Positions 6,626-15,456 of a DNA stretch of 16,426 nt are shown piece after piece (positions within the stretch are counted from its first letter, which is position 1; each line of letters begins with the position of its first letter). Origin of the DNA: an uncultured Alistipes sp. (lineage in GTDB: Bacteria; Bacteroidota; Bacteroidia; Bacteroidales; Rikenellaceae); contig CAAFWE010000227.1 of the NCBI GenBank assembly GCA_900766655.1, positions 1 through 16,426 of the forward strand, read 5' to 3'. Below the pieces are notes generated by a model, which was not told where the DNA came from, made no database searches, and saw nothing but the letters and a program-made list of their open reading frames with translations. The translations under genes were made by a program, and so were the position numbers.

Positions 6626-7633
6626 CTATTCGTTGGTGAATTTGTAGATGCAAGTGTGTGCGTACTTCTCGCCTGGGCGCAATACCGTATCAGGGAAATT
6701 CGCGTGATGGATGGCATCGGGCCACTTCTGTGTCTCGAGCGCAAGCGCACAACGGTGTCCGAGCACCTTGCCCTTCACCGCGTAGCTGCCATCGAAGAAG
6801 TTGCCGCTATAGAACTGAATACCGCACTGGTCGGTCGAGACCGTCATCTTGCGGCCCGACTCAGGCTCATAGAGCGTCGCCACAGCTCGCACAACGCCCT
6901 CGCCATCGAGGCACCAGTTGTGGTCGTAGCCACCACCGCCCTCGAGCTGGGCATCCTCTTGTGCTATGTCGCGACCAATAGCCTTTGCCACACGAAAATC
7001 GAACGGAGTACCCTCAACATCGGCAACCTCGCCAGTTGGGATAAGTCCCTCACCTACAGGGATATACTTGTCGGCCACTATCTGCAATTCGTGACCGAGG
7101 ATGCTCTTCGAAGCGTCACCCGTAAGGTTGAAGAAGGTGTGGTGCGTGAGGTTGACAAGTGTCGGAGCATCGGTTGTAGCCTCGTACTCCACCTTGAACT
7201 CGTCATCCTGCGTAAGCGAATATTTCATCCACACCTTGAGATTACCTGGCCAGCCATCGTTGCCCTCCTTGTCGAGCAACGAGAAGGTTATCGAGGAGTC
7301 GTCGTGCGCCTCGACACTCCAGAGCTGGTTGTCGAAGCCAATGAAGCCTCCGTGAAGTGTATTCTTGCCATTGTCGTTGACCGAGATGGCATACTCCTTG
7401 CCATCGAGCGTGAACTTTGCTCCGCCCAAGCGATTTGCCAAGCGACCTACCGCAGCACCGAAGAATCGCTCGCCCTTGCACTCGAGGTACTCCTCGAGGG
7501 TGGTGTAACCCACAGCCACATCGGCCTTCACGCCATTGCGGTCAGGCACCATAAGAGTAAGCACACGCGCACCAAAATCGGTGACGGTCATCTCGAGCGT
7601 TCCGCCCTTGATTGTATAGATTGATGGTTTCAT
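6626..7633 (-). CDS. galM: Aldose 1-epimerase (mutarotase)
   Basis: 335 residues. It interconverts the alpha and beta anomers of aldoses. Catalytic residues are in place: NTLHGG (H94), NLTHHTFFNL (H164), GYDHNW (D237) and the base Glu300 in ALALETQKWPDA. No signal peptide is apparent, so it is probably cytoplasmic, although some Bacteroidetes GalM proteins are exported. The start is 5 bases after the transporter stop. It indicates that the imported compound is a free hemiacetal sugar, or that anomer choice matters for a downstream step. Confidence 0.93.
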   Translation of the reverse strand: MKPSIYTIKGGTLEMTVTDFGARVLTLMVPDRNGVKADVAVGYTTLEEYLECKGERFFGAAVGRLANRLGGAKFTLDGKEYAISVNDNGKNTLHGGFIGFDNQLWSVEAHDDSSITFSLLDKEGNDGWPGNLKVWMKYSLTQDDEFKVEYEATTDAPTLVNLTHHTFFNLTGDASKSILGHELQIVADKYIPVGEGLIPTGEVADVEGTPFDFRVAKAIGRDIAQEDAQLEGGGGYDHNWCLDGEGVVRAVATLYEPESGRKMTVSTDQCGIQFYSGNFFDGSYAVKGKVLGHRCALALETQKWPDAIHHANFPDTVLRPGEKYAHTCIYKFTNE

Positions 7634-7638
7634 ATCTG

Positions 7639-9021
7639 TTACTCGTTGATAAGCTCTTTCTGAATCTGCTCGAGCGACTTACCCTTGGTCTCAGGCAACC
7701 ACCACGCAAAGATGAGCGAGAGGGCCGCAATAATCGAGAAGAAGGCGAAAATCATTACGCTTGGCGACATACCAGCCACCAACTCGGTGCCTACGCAGAT
7801 TGGGAATATCCAAGTGAGTGTAGCCGACCACACCCAGTGGGTCATACTACCGAATACCTGACCACCCGAGCGCACACTATTAGGGAAGACCTCGGCAATA
7901 ACAACCCAGATGGTTGCACCCAACGAGATGGCGAAACTTGCCACATAGGCGCACACGCAAATCAAGAGTGTGTAGCCACCAAACTCGCCAAGATAGAAGC
8001 CTCGAGCCACCAAGCCCTGTGCCACGACCATACCCACAGCACCTATGGCGATGAGGGTGCTACGACCGAGCTTATCGATGAGCGACATACCGAGCATAGT
8101 GAAGGTGAGGTTCGTTAAACCCACAATCACCGACTGCAACATAGGGTCGGAGAAGGCTCCTGTAAGGACTCCCGACTGCTCGAGCAAGCGCGGAGCATAG
8201 TAGAGAATGGCGTTGATACCGCTCAACTGGTTGAGTGTTGCGATGAAGAAGGCGATGAGGATAGGTTTGATGAACTTCTTCTGGAAGAGTCGCTCCTTCT
8301 TGACATTGAGCTCGGCGTGCAACGACTCGCGGATAGCGGTCATCTCCGCCTCGATATCCCTCTCGCCCACGCTCTCAAAGACCGACTCGGCCTCGTCATC
8401 GCGCTTCTGCGAGACGAGCCAACGCGGACTCTCGGGAACGGTGAAGAGCAACACCGAGAAGAGGAATGCTGGCACCGACTCACTTACAATCATCCACTGC
8501 CAAGGTTGCAACAAGGCATCGGCTGCCACACCATTCTCGATGAAGTAGCCCTTGATGAAGTAGTTCGAGACATAGGCACAGACAATACCCAAGACGATGT
8601 TGAACTGGAAGAATGCCACAAAGCGACCACGCCACGACGATGGCGAAATCTCGGCAATGTACATTGGGCCGATAACCGACGAAGCACCCACAGCCAAGCC
8701 GCCCAAGAAGCGGAAGAACATAAAGAGGTACCAATCGAGAATAACGCCACTACCGATGGCCGAGATGAGGTACAACACGCCAATCACCTTGAGCGAGAGC
8801 AGTCGACCATACTTTTGTGCTGGCTTACCACACACCAAGGCACCTATGATTGTGCCAATGAGCGCAGTTGCCATAGTGAAACCGTGCCAGAAGGGGGCAT
8901 CGGTCAAGCCGAATACCGCCTGAATATCCTTCTCGGCACCCGAGATTACCGCTGTGTCGAAACCGAAGAGGAGACCGCCTAACGATGCCACGAAGGCGAT
9001 CCAAAACATATAACCTTTCAT
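7639..9021 (-). CDS. Sugar-porter MFS transporter (XylE/AraE-like)
   Basis: 460 residues with about 12 membrane helices and a central cytoplasmic loop at about 203-250. Sugar-porter signatures are GGLLFGFDTAVISGA (15-29), RFLGGLAVGASS (104-115), PESPRWL (196-202), QLSGINAILYYAP (265-277) and PETKGKSLE (443-451). It is likely a proton-coupled importer of a monosaccharide or small sugar derivative across the inner membrane. Xylose, glucose or galactose cannot be told apart by eye. The ATG is one base after the GRE stop, so translation of the two is probably coupled. This makes the GRE substrate or its precursor the likely cargo. Confidence 0.92.
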   Translation of the reverse strand: MKGYMFWIAFVASLGGLLFGFDTAVISGAEKDIQAVFGLTDAPFWHGFTMATALIGTIIGALVCGKPAQKYGRLLSLKVIGVLYLISAIGSGVILDWYLFMFFRFLGGLAVGASSVIGPMYIAEISPSSWRGRFVAFFQFNIVLGIVCAYVSNYFIKGYFIENGVAADALLQPWQWMIVSESVPAFLFSVLLFTVPESPRWLVSQKRDDEAESVFESVGERDIEAEMTAIRESLHAELNVKKERLFQKKFIKPILIAFFIATLNQLSGINAILYYAPRLLEQSGVLTGAFSDPMLQSVIVGLTNLTFTMLGMSLIDKLGRSTLIAIGAVGMVVAQGLVARGFYLGEFGGYTLLICVCAYVASFAISLGATIWVVIAEVFPNSVRSGGQVFGSMTHWVWSATLTWIFPICVGTELVAGMSPSVMIFAFFSIIAALSLIFAWWLPETKGKSLEQIQKELINE

Positions 9022-9022
9022 C

Positions 9023-11092
9023 CTATAATTTGTATTTGATTCGTTCGATAATGTGATCCTGATAGCACTCGTCGAGCTCTACGAAGTAGCCACTCCATCC
9101 CCACACGCGCACGATGAGGTTGCGGTGCAACTCGGGGTGAGCCTTCGCATCGAGCAATCTGTCGCGATCGAGGGTGTTGATCTGAAGCTGGTGGCCACCC
9201 AAGCGGATGTAGGAGCGGATGAGCTGAGCCAACTTCTCGACACTCTCCTCGTTGCGGAATATGCTCTCGTCGAGCTCGATGGTGAGCGGACCGCCATTGA
9301 TGGCATTCTCGAGATTTGGCTTCGAGAATGAGCGCATCACCGAGAGAGGGCCTCGCTGACGGAGGAACATACTCGGAGTGAAGTTCGCTGGCAAAACCTC
9401 GCCAGCATTGCGACCATCGGCTGTGGCTGGAAGCTCCTTTGCGTGGAAGATGTAGTACATAGCAGTACCCGTACCCGCACGCCAGATGCCTCCGCGCTCG
9501 TTGCGCTTGCCGCGCAAACCCTCGGCAAACGACTCCAACAGAGCAGCACCTATAGCGTCGGCCTCCTCGTCATCGACACCCATCTTCGGTGCCTCGTTAC
9601 GCAGCTTGTCCTGCAACGCCTCGTGGCCAACGAAGTTGTTCTTCAGCGCATCCATCAGCTCCTCGAGCGACACCGACTTCTCGTCGAAGTAGTAGTGCTT
9701 GACTGCAGCCAACGAGTCGGCAGCGGTGGAGAGGCCCGTACCGTGTACGCCATAGTTGTTGGAGTTGCCACCCTCGGAGATATCCTTCGCCTTGGCGATG
9801 GTGCCACCCATAATGGTCGAGAGGAACGGAGCCGGTGCGAAGTAGAGATTATCGTGCGACGATGTTATGCGCTCGCACTCGGCCTTAATCTTCGCATCGA
9901 TGGCTGCATAGAGCTCCTCGTACGAAGCGTAGTCGCCAAGCGACTGCACCGCATCGCTCACAATCTCGGCAAACGAGAGGGCATCGATGTTCGGAATCTC
10001 CATACCATTCTTCGGAATGATAAACTCCCAGCACGCTGCCACAACATAGTTGTGAGCATCCTCTGCCGAGTAGCCGAGCTTCATCAAGCCAGGGATAACC
10101 ACATCGTCGTTGTCGTACTGCGGGAAGCCCAAACCGCGCTTTGTGAGTTCGGCACCCAACTTGTAGATATCGAGAGGGGTGTTCGCATCGCAGCGAAGGT
10201 TGATCTTAGGGTCGATGAGGTTCAACTCGTAGCTCGCCTTGAGGCACATACGCGACACCTCGTTGAAGAGGCAGTTGCCCTGCTCGTCGCGACCACCAAG
10301 GACAAGGCTCTGACCATTGTCGCCCTGCTGCATACCCACATAGAGGTCGCTATCCTTGTTGCAGGTGAGGAAGAACTCTGTGATGAGCTCGTAGGCCTCC
10401 TCGTCGGTCAATCGACCACTCTCGATGTCGGCCTTGTAGTATGGGTAGATGTATTGGTCGAAGCGACCGAGTGTGTTGTGGTAGCAGTCGCTCTCCCACA
10501 AAGCAAAGTGTACCATACGGAGCAACTGCAACGCCTCGTGCAAACCCTTTGCGCCCTCGCTATGGATTGCACCCAGCACCTCGGCAACATCGTTCAAGCC
10601 GCTGCGCTCGGCACAAGCCTTGTACTTGAGAATGAATGCCTGCAAAGCCTCGATACTCTGCTCGGCAGCCTCGAGGAATGCGCGCTGCTCGGCTGTGAGA
10701 GCAACATCGGCCTTGCGTGCCACAATCTCAGCCTTGCGCTTGCCCAAACCATCGGCAAGGATGCCCTCATAGTCAGGCGAGAGGTTCGATACGGTGCCAC
10801 GCTCGTGCAGGGTGTGCTTCGAGCGAATATCCTCCCACTCCGCATCGGTGAAGATTGACGGAATGCGAGTGATGGTGCGAGTGGCAACAATGCGCTCACC
10901 CTCTATTATGATTGGTTGCTCTGCCTCGAGCAGTGCCTTCAACATCTTTGCACTGCGCTCAACGGGGGCAACATCTGCACTCTTGAACTCTTCGTTCTTG
11001 GTCGCAAGGCCCAACTCCTCGGGCGTGCGACGGAACTGATGGTGCTTCTCTGCTCGGATAAACGAGCGTAAAGTCTCTATTCTTGGTGTCAT
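9023..11092 (-). CDS. Glycyl radical enzyme (pyruvate formate-lyase superfamily), probable dehydratase/lyase
   Basis: 689 residues, short for the family (usually about 760-850). The C-terminal glycyl radical loop is VRVWGWSGYF (661-670) with Gly665 as the likely radical site; the usual form is RV(A/S)GY. The thiyl-radical Cys is in AACWEF (Cys354 with Glu356), a Cys-x-Glu pair as in the GCVEP motif of radical dehydratases and C-N/C-S/C-O lyases but absent from true pyruvate formate-lyase. GRFDQYIYPYY (209-219) is also typical. The enzyme is cytoplasmic and oxygen-sensitive. Its activase lies 4 bases upstream and a sugar importer one base downstream, so the substrate is probably a sugar or sugar derivative. 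The precise reaction is unknown; a name such as formate acetyltransferase would mislead. Confidence 0.9.
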   Translation of the reverse strand: MTPRIETLRSFIRAEKHHQFRRTPEELGLATKNEEFKSADVAPVERSAKMLKALLEAEQPIIIEGERIVATRTITRIPSIFTDAEWEDIRSKHTLHERGTVSNLSPDYEGILADGLGKRKAEIVARKADVALTAEQRAFLEAAEQSIEALQAFILKYKACAERSGLNDVAEVLGAIHSEGAKGLHEALQLLRMVHFALWESDCYHNTLGRFDQYIYPYYKADIESGRLTDEEAYELITEFFLTCNKDSDLYVGMQQGDNGQSLVLGGRDEQGNCLFNEVSRMCLKASYELNLIDPKINLRCDANTPLDIYKLGAELTKRGLGFPQYDNDDVVIPGLMKLGYSAEDAHNYVVAACWEFIIPKNGMEIPNIDALSFAEIVSDAVQSLGDYASYEELYAAIDAKIKAECERITSSHDNLYFAPAPFLSTIMGGTIAKAKDISEGGNSNNYGVHGTGLSTAADSLAAVKHYYFDEKSVSLEELMDALKNNFVGHEALQDKLRNEAPKMGVDDEEADAIGAALLESFAEGLRGKRNERGGIWRAGTGTAMYYIFHAKELPATADGRNAGEVLPANFTPSMFLRQRGPLSVMRSFSKPNLENAINGGPLTIELDESIFRNEESVEKLAQLIRSYIRLGGHQLQINTLDRDRLLDAKAHPELHRNLIVRVWGWSGYFVELDECYQDHIIERIKYKL

Positions 11093-11096
11093 ATTA

Positions 11097-11849
11097 TTAT
11101 AATATTAGTAGATTAATTCCTCTTTCAGTAAATTTATCGTGTATCGCTGGCTCTGCTTCCTCGTCGAAGTCGGGCGCATAGTCGAGCCCTACCATCGGAT
11201 ACTTGGCACCAGCGGTTTTGTGGTAGCGCAACAACTCCACCCTCTGCAACCCCTTCGCTCCGACAAGCAACTCGGCAGTCGCCTCCATATTTGCCTCCGA
11301 ATCGTTCACGCCAGGTATAAGTGGCACACGCGCCACAAATGGCTTGCCCGACTCGCAAAGCCTCTTGAGGTTGGCAACTATCTGCTCGTTGCCCACGCCC
11401 GTCCAACGCTTGTGCTGTGCCGAGTCGACCAACTTTATGTCGAAAAGCACGAAGTCCACCCTCTCGAGCACCCTCTCGAAGGCCTCCGTCGAACAATATC
11501 CGCTCGTCTCGACTGCGGTGTGGATATCGGCCAAGTGGTCGAGCACCTCGCAGAGGAAATCGACCTGCGCCAGGGGCTCTCCACCCGTAAAGGTGACTCC
11601 GCCACCGCTATCACGAAAGATATCCTCGTCACGACGGAGCTGGACAGCAAGAGTCTCGGCATCCGTCTCGTAACCACACCTCTCGGTGCGTCCCTGCTTG
11701 GTGAGTGGCTGTGGCTCGTGGCGTTGCCCCTCGGGGTTGTGACACCACGCGCAGCGCAGAGGACAGCCCTTGAGAAAGACCGTCGTGCGGATGCCTGGGC
11801 CATCGTTGACCGCAAACTCCTCGATGCTGAATACGACGCCTTGCCTCAT
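11097..11849 (-). CDS. Glycyl-radical enzyme activating protein (radical SAM)
   Basis: 250 residues. It uses S-adenosylmethionine and a [4Fe-4S] cluster to abstract hydrogen from the target glycine of the neighbouring GRE. The cluster motif is GCPLRCAWC (CX3CX2C: Cys29, Cys33, Cys36), preceded by the typical DGPGIRTTVFLKGC stretch, with GGVTFTGGEP (83-92) for SAM binding. Many activases of non-PFL GREs carry a Cys-rich ferredoxin-like insert after the first motif. Here that stretch (about 38-70) is short and has only one Cys (58), so it resembles PflA in architecture. It lies between the GH57-like gene (3-base gap) and the GRE (4-base gap). Confidence 0.94.
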   Translation of the reverse strand: MRQGVVFSIEEFAVNDGPGIRTTVFLKGCPLRCAWCHNPEGQRHEPQPLTKQGRTERCGYETDAETLAVQLRRDEDIFRDSGGGVTFTGGEPLAQVDFLCEVLDHLADIHTAVETSGYCSTEAFERVLERVDFVLFDIKLVDSAQHKRWTGVGNEQIVANLKRLCESGKPFVARVPLIPGVNDSEANMEATAELLVGAKGLQRVELLRYHKTAGAKYPMVGLDYAPDFDEEAEPAIHDKFTERGINLLIL

Positions 11850-11852
11850 CTA

Positions 11853-14363
11853 TTATAGTGTGTGTTGCACGATTCCAAATGGCTTCACCTCGGCCTTGCT
11901 CTTCGCCTTCTCGGTCTGCAGCTCCACGTTCTCGCTCTTGCCACGACGCTCATTGAGGCGCACCTTCAACTTGCCATCGACAACCTCTGCCGAGGTGATT
12001 TCAACCTCCGCAGACGAGGCCTTCAACAACGAACCCTGCGGAGCGAGCGAACCCTTCTTGGTGGCCACACATTGGCGCACATAGATAGGTGCCGACGCCA
12101 CCTTAATCTGCTGCAAGGTGTTGTTCTCCTGCCACTTACCCTTGTAGGTGTCGAACACTATCGAGTGGTTGTAGGTTCCGTGGAATGGCTCGAGATACCA
12201 AGCAGGCTCCTGCTTGACATTCACCGGTGTCACGAAGGTAATCTTCACGTCGCGAATAGGGCCCGAGACTGTCGACGCACCCAAGTAGAGTGTCATCTCG
12301 CCCTTGTCAGCATCGACCGAGAAGCCCTGCTCGCCCGAGCGAGGCATAACGACCAAACCTCCATCGGCACTCTCCAACGAGCAGAGGTTGAGCAGACAGA
12401 AGTGGCCCTCGCCCGACTTGTCGTACTCGCTCATACCAAATGGAATGTCGAAGACTGTCTTGCACGACTTGCCCGTTGCAATAACGAGGTCGAGGCCTCG
12501 CGGATCGAACGAACGTGCCTTGCCGCCCACGCGACGAATAACGGTTGGATGAGGCATCGTGAAGGAGATGTTACACAACACCCTACCCGCCTCTATCACA
12601 AAGTGTTGGCGCATATGCACCAACCAATCAATCTGGCGATCTACGATGAGTTCCGCACCGCACACCTTGGTGCGTGTCGGGCCATACTGCTTGGCATCGC
12701 GCCACTCGCCATCGCCCTCGCCATCCTTCATCTCGGCCAGCGCCTTAATCTGGAATGGAGCAAGAGTCAACTCGGTGGTACGACCACCCTCGTTGAGCAC
12801 AACCTTATCGGCCGAAGCGGTAACCGAGATATCGCCCACTGCGATGCTATTGCCATCGCGCCACGACTTCACCTCGGCCTTCTCGAGCAACTTAGCACCG
12901 AAGAGAGCATAGCCAAACGATGGCAACTCGGCCTCGAACTCGATGGTGTAGCCTTCGCCCTCGCGCACACAGTGGCTTGCGATAGGTTTGCCACTTGCGT
13001 AGTCGTAGATGGCATAGGCTCTATCGGTCGAGAGCTGCACCTTGCGCTTTGCCGAATGGTCCATACAGAGGGCCATAAAATAGGTGTCGTAGCCCTTCAA
13101 CTTGATGTTGTCGGCAATCTTGGCCATACCGTCGTAGATGACCGACTTGGCCAGCGCCGAGCTATTCTTCAGAGCAGAGATTCGCTCGCTACGCTTCTCG
13201 TAGAGCGGATACCAACCCTTCGAGTCGCTATTCACAGCCCACAAGAGCTGATGCTCCGAGCGAGAGAGGGTGGTTACCTTGCCATCGCGAGCGAGGAACT
13301 TAGGCTCGACCTCGGGATAGAGGTCGGCACGCTCGATATTCCAAGTGAGCGGATTGTCGATGGTGGTCAAATCGCTCTCGGCAATCTCCTTATCAACACG
13401 CCAACCCTTGTTGTGGTGCAAGAGCGCATCGAAGATGTTGGCACTGCGAAAGTCGCGCATAGCCAGCTCGGTGTGCTCCTGAACATTGATATCGAGCGGA
13501 TCGGCAGTCCAACGCGAGTAGGTACCGTGTGCGAGATCGTGCACCTTGGCCGAGTGGTCGACATACTGCTCCTTGCCGAGACCAAACTTCTCGATATACT
13601 CCTTGACGGTAATCCACACCAACTCAACATCGTCGTGAGTGGCGTTGAACTCTGCTACTTGAGCATAGGTGCGGCTGAACTTCTGCGGAATCTCGTAATC
13701 CTCCTCGATGGTGAGAAGGCTATTTGCTGGGGCATCGGCAACTCGGTTCAGCACCTTGCTACGGGTGATTGGCACGCAGATTGAGCGGCTGCCATCGAGT
13801 CCCGAGAGGAGGAATGGTCGCCACGAATTGTCGTTTGTGATGATTGGTGTCCACGACACATTCGAGTTGCCCAAAATCCAAGGCAACTGCGGATGGTAGG
13901 CACGCTCCTGAAGGTAGAAACCATCGGTCTTAGTGCCGAGGAAATCCTCGATGATGCGTGTGCCGAGCAGAGCGCAACGATAGTTGGTCTCGCCATCCAT
14001 ATTGACATTCACAGGCTCGGAGTAGAAGGTGCCCGTAAAGTTGAGCTGACCACGCTTGTGGATTCGCATTGCGTGTTCGAGCACATGAGGTGCAGCCTGC
14101 TTCAGCGAGTTGAGCGTCTGTCCCGAGAACTGAAGTTGTCCCTTGAAGTCGGGATGCTCATCCATAAAGTCGAGCAGGTTGTTGTATATGACAGGAAAAT
14201 CGCGCCACAAGGTGGTACGAACATATCTGTCGTAGTTCATATTACCGTGCAAAATGTAGCTCATATAGATGCGCTTTTTTGCTGGTTTTTCGCTCGGTTG
14301 AGCCATCGCAATGCCACCGCAGAGGAGGGTGGCAAACAGAGTGAGTGAGAAAAGTTTTTTCAT
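11853..14363 (-). CDS. Secreted GH57-like glycoside hydrolase
   Basis: 836 residues with a signal peptide cut near AMA|Q (21/22), so periplasmic or outer-surface. The N-terminal 300 residues follow GH57 (glycoside hydrolase/deacetylase superfamily). LHGNMNYD (38-45) sits where HxHQP normally is. GTFYSEPVN (111-119) matches the GxxEP region. YLQERAYHPQL (150-160) matches the TERVWxP motif, with Glu153 as the probable nucleophile; Asp178 may be the acid. The C-terminal half is beta-rich, as in GH38/GH57 accessory domains. It probably releases a sugar for the downstream transporter, but linkage and substrate are unknown. A GH38-type alpha-mannosidase is less likely because its HxDxGW metal site is absent. 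Confidence 0.75.
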   Translation of the reverse strand: MKKLFSLTLFATLLCGGIAMAQPSEKPAKKRIYMSYILHGNMNYDRYVRTTLWRDFPVIYNNLLDFMDEHPDFKGQLQFSGQTLNSLKQAAPHVLEHAMRIHKRGQLNFTGTFYSEPVNVNMDGETNYRCALLGTRIIEDFLGTKTDGFYLQERAYHPQLPWILGNSNVSWTPIITNDNSWRPFLLSGLDGSRSICVPITRSKVLNRVADAPANSLLTIEEDYEIPQKFSRTYAQVAEFNATHDDVELVWITVKEYIEKFGLGKEQYVDHSAKVHDLAHGTYSRWTADPLDINVQEHTELAMRDFRSANIFDALLHHNKGWRVDKEIAESDLTTIDNPLTWNIERADLYPEVEPKFLARDGKVTTLSRSEHQLLWAVNSDSKGWYPLYEKRSERISALKNSSALAKSVIYDGMAKIADNIKLKGYDTYFMALCMDHSAKRKVQLSTDRAYAIYDYASGKPIASHCVREGEGYTIEFEAELPSFGYALFGAKLLEKAEVKSWRDGNSIAVGDISVTASADKVVLNEGGRTTELTLAPFQIKALAEMKDGEGDGEWRDAKQYGPTRTKVCGAELIVDRQIDWLVHMRQHFVIEAGRVLCNISFTMPHPTVIRRVGGKARSFDPRGLDLVIATGKSCKTVFDIPFGMSEYDKSGEGHFCLLNLCSLESADGGLVVMPRSGEQGFSVDADKGEMTLYLGASTVSGPIRDVKITFVTPVNVKQEPAWYLEPFHGTYNHSIVFDTYKGKWQENNTLQQIKVASAPIYVRQCVATKKGSLAPQGSLLKASSAEVEITSAEVVDGKLKVRLNERRGKSENVELQTEKAKSKAEVKPFGIVQHTL

Positions 14364-14377
14364 CTATTCAAATTGTT

Positions 14378-15442
14378 TTATTTATTCTCCATTTTGGCGA
14401 TTGTAGCGTCGATATATCGCTGAATATCAGCCTTCAGACGCTTGTAGAGTGGCGAGGATGTGTAGTTGTCGTTGTCGAGCAACACATCGCGAATCGAGCG
14501 CAACGAGTTGTTGTAGTTGCTAACCTCGTTCTTGAGTGCCACACCCTCCTTCGACGAGTAGATTATCTGCGCCAACGAGAGCTGTCGCAGCTTCTCGCAG
14601 ACACCCTCGAGCACCACCATCACCACATTGTCCATCAGCGTGTGACCGTGCATAAAGTGGTAGGTGAGTTCGGGCTCGACACCTCTGCCACGAAGTCGCT
14701 CGGCAAGCTCGGGTATGGCGGCTGCCATCTCGGGATTGTCCGTCTCGAGAGATGTCACCTTGCGCTCGATGTTGCGCTTGAGCCACTCGATGGTGTTGTC
14801 ACCATTGCGCTCGATGTCGATGTAGCCGATACGCACCGCTGCCTTGAACTCCACAAGAGGCAAGACACGCTCGCTATTGCGCGAGGCCGAGAGTACATAC
14901 CACAAAAATAGTGGGTAGATGGCGCGTGAATACTCCGCCATAAAGTGCTCGAAATCGAAGATGTGGGCATCATTCTTGACCGCCTTGACGCAGACATTAT
15001 GGAGCGACGGAGCGTAGCAGAGATAGTTCTCGGTGGCGTAGGTGTAGGTGTGGAACATATAGGGCGAGGAGGCTATCAAGCGTGACTGCTCGTCGTCGCC
15101 CTCGAGGAGGTAGTCGAAATCGGAATCCATACAGAGCAACATCTCGTCGCACGCCTCGTGAGCCATCGAGAGAAGCACCTTTTTGCCTTTAGGCAAATCC
15201 TTGCGTGTAGGCACCGAAATCTCGAAACGAAGGTAGGGGTTTTTGAAGTTGTCGAAAATGCCTCGCCAGAAGGCTACATCTTCGTACCCCTCGACAAAGA
15301 CTCGCACCAAGCGTTTGCCATCGCAAATAGGCAAGGCAACAGGCAGATTCGACACATCTACTCCACCTCGCACAAAGGCTTGGTCACGCATCTTTTTTAT
15401 CATCGCTTCGCTCGTACGCACTCGCTTTTTGTGGATTGTCAT
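14378..15442 (-). CDS. DUF4435 (TOPRIM-like) protein
   Basis: 354 residues. FVEGYEDVAFW (49-59), with Glu51, and CMDSDFDYL (104-112), with Asp106/108/110, form the acidic pattern of a TOPRIM-like metal site. TENYL (137-141) is also typical of DUF4435. Family members are often paired with ATPases and suspected of nuclease or defence roles, but none has a firm function that I know of. No ATPase is adjacent here. It is the first gene of the minus-strand run, with its own promoter, and ends 14 bases before the GH57-like gene, so the sugar genes probably depend on its transcript. Why such a protein leads a catabolic operon is not clear. Confidence 0.75.
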   Translation of the reverse strand: MTIHKKRVRTSEAMIKKMRDQAFVRGGVDVSNLPVALPICDGKRLVRVFVEGYEDVAFWRGIFDNFKNPYLRFEISVPTRKDLPKGKKVLLSMAHEACDEMLLCMDSDFDYLLEGDDEQSRLIASSPYMFHTYTYATENYLCYAPSLHNVCVKAVKNDAHIFDFEHFMAEYSRAIYPLFLWYVLSASRNSERVLPLVEFKAAVRIGYIDIERNGDNTIEWLKRNIERKVTSLETDNPEMAAAIPELAERLRGRGVEPELTYHFMHGHTLMDNVVMVVLEGVCEKLRQLSLAQIIYSSKEGVALKNEVSNYNNSLRSIRDVLLDNDNYTSSPLYKRLKADIQRYIDATIAKMENK

Positions 15443-15456
15443 CGTCGGTTTTATTG

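Noticed and set aside
5524..7624. Two plus-strand frames (349 and 322 codons) opposite the lactonase and galM genes
   Set aside because: Antisense shadows; the minus-strand genes have clear catalytic motifs and operon spacing.
9443..10858. Open frame of 471 codons opposite the GRE
   Set aside because: Entirely antisense to a well-supported glycyl radical enzyme, with no promoter or family signature.
9023..11092. Annotation as pyruvate formate-lyase
   Set aside because: Pyruvate formate-lyase has two adjacent active-site Cys residues; this protein has a single Cys in a Cys-x-Glu motif and a sugar-operon context.
11862..13784. Long open frame on the strand opposite the GH57-like gene (640 codons)
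   Set aside because: It is a shadow of the real gene, caused by strong codon bias (many CTC, GAG and TCG codons). No recognisable domain, and the opposite strand has signal peptide and motifs.
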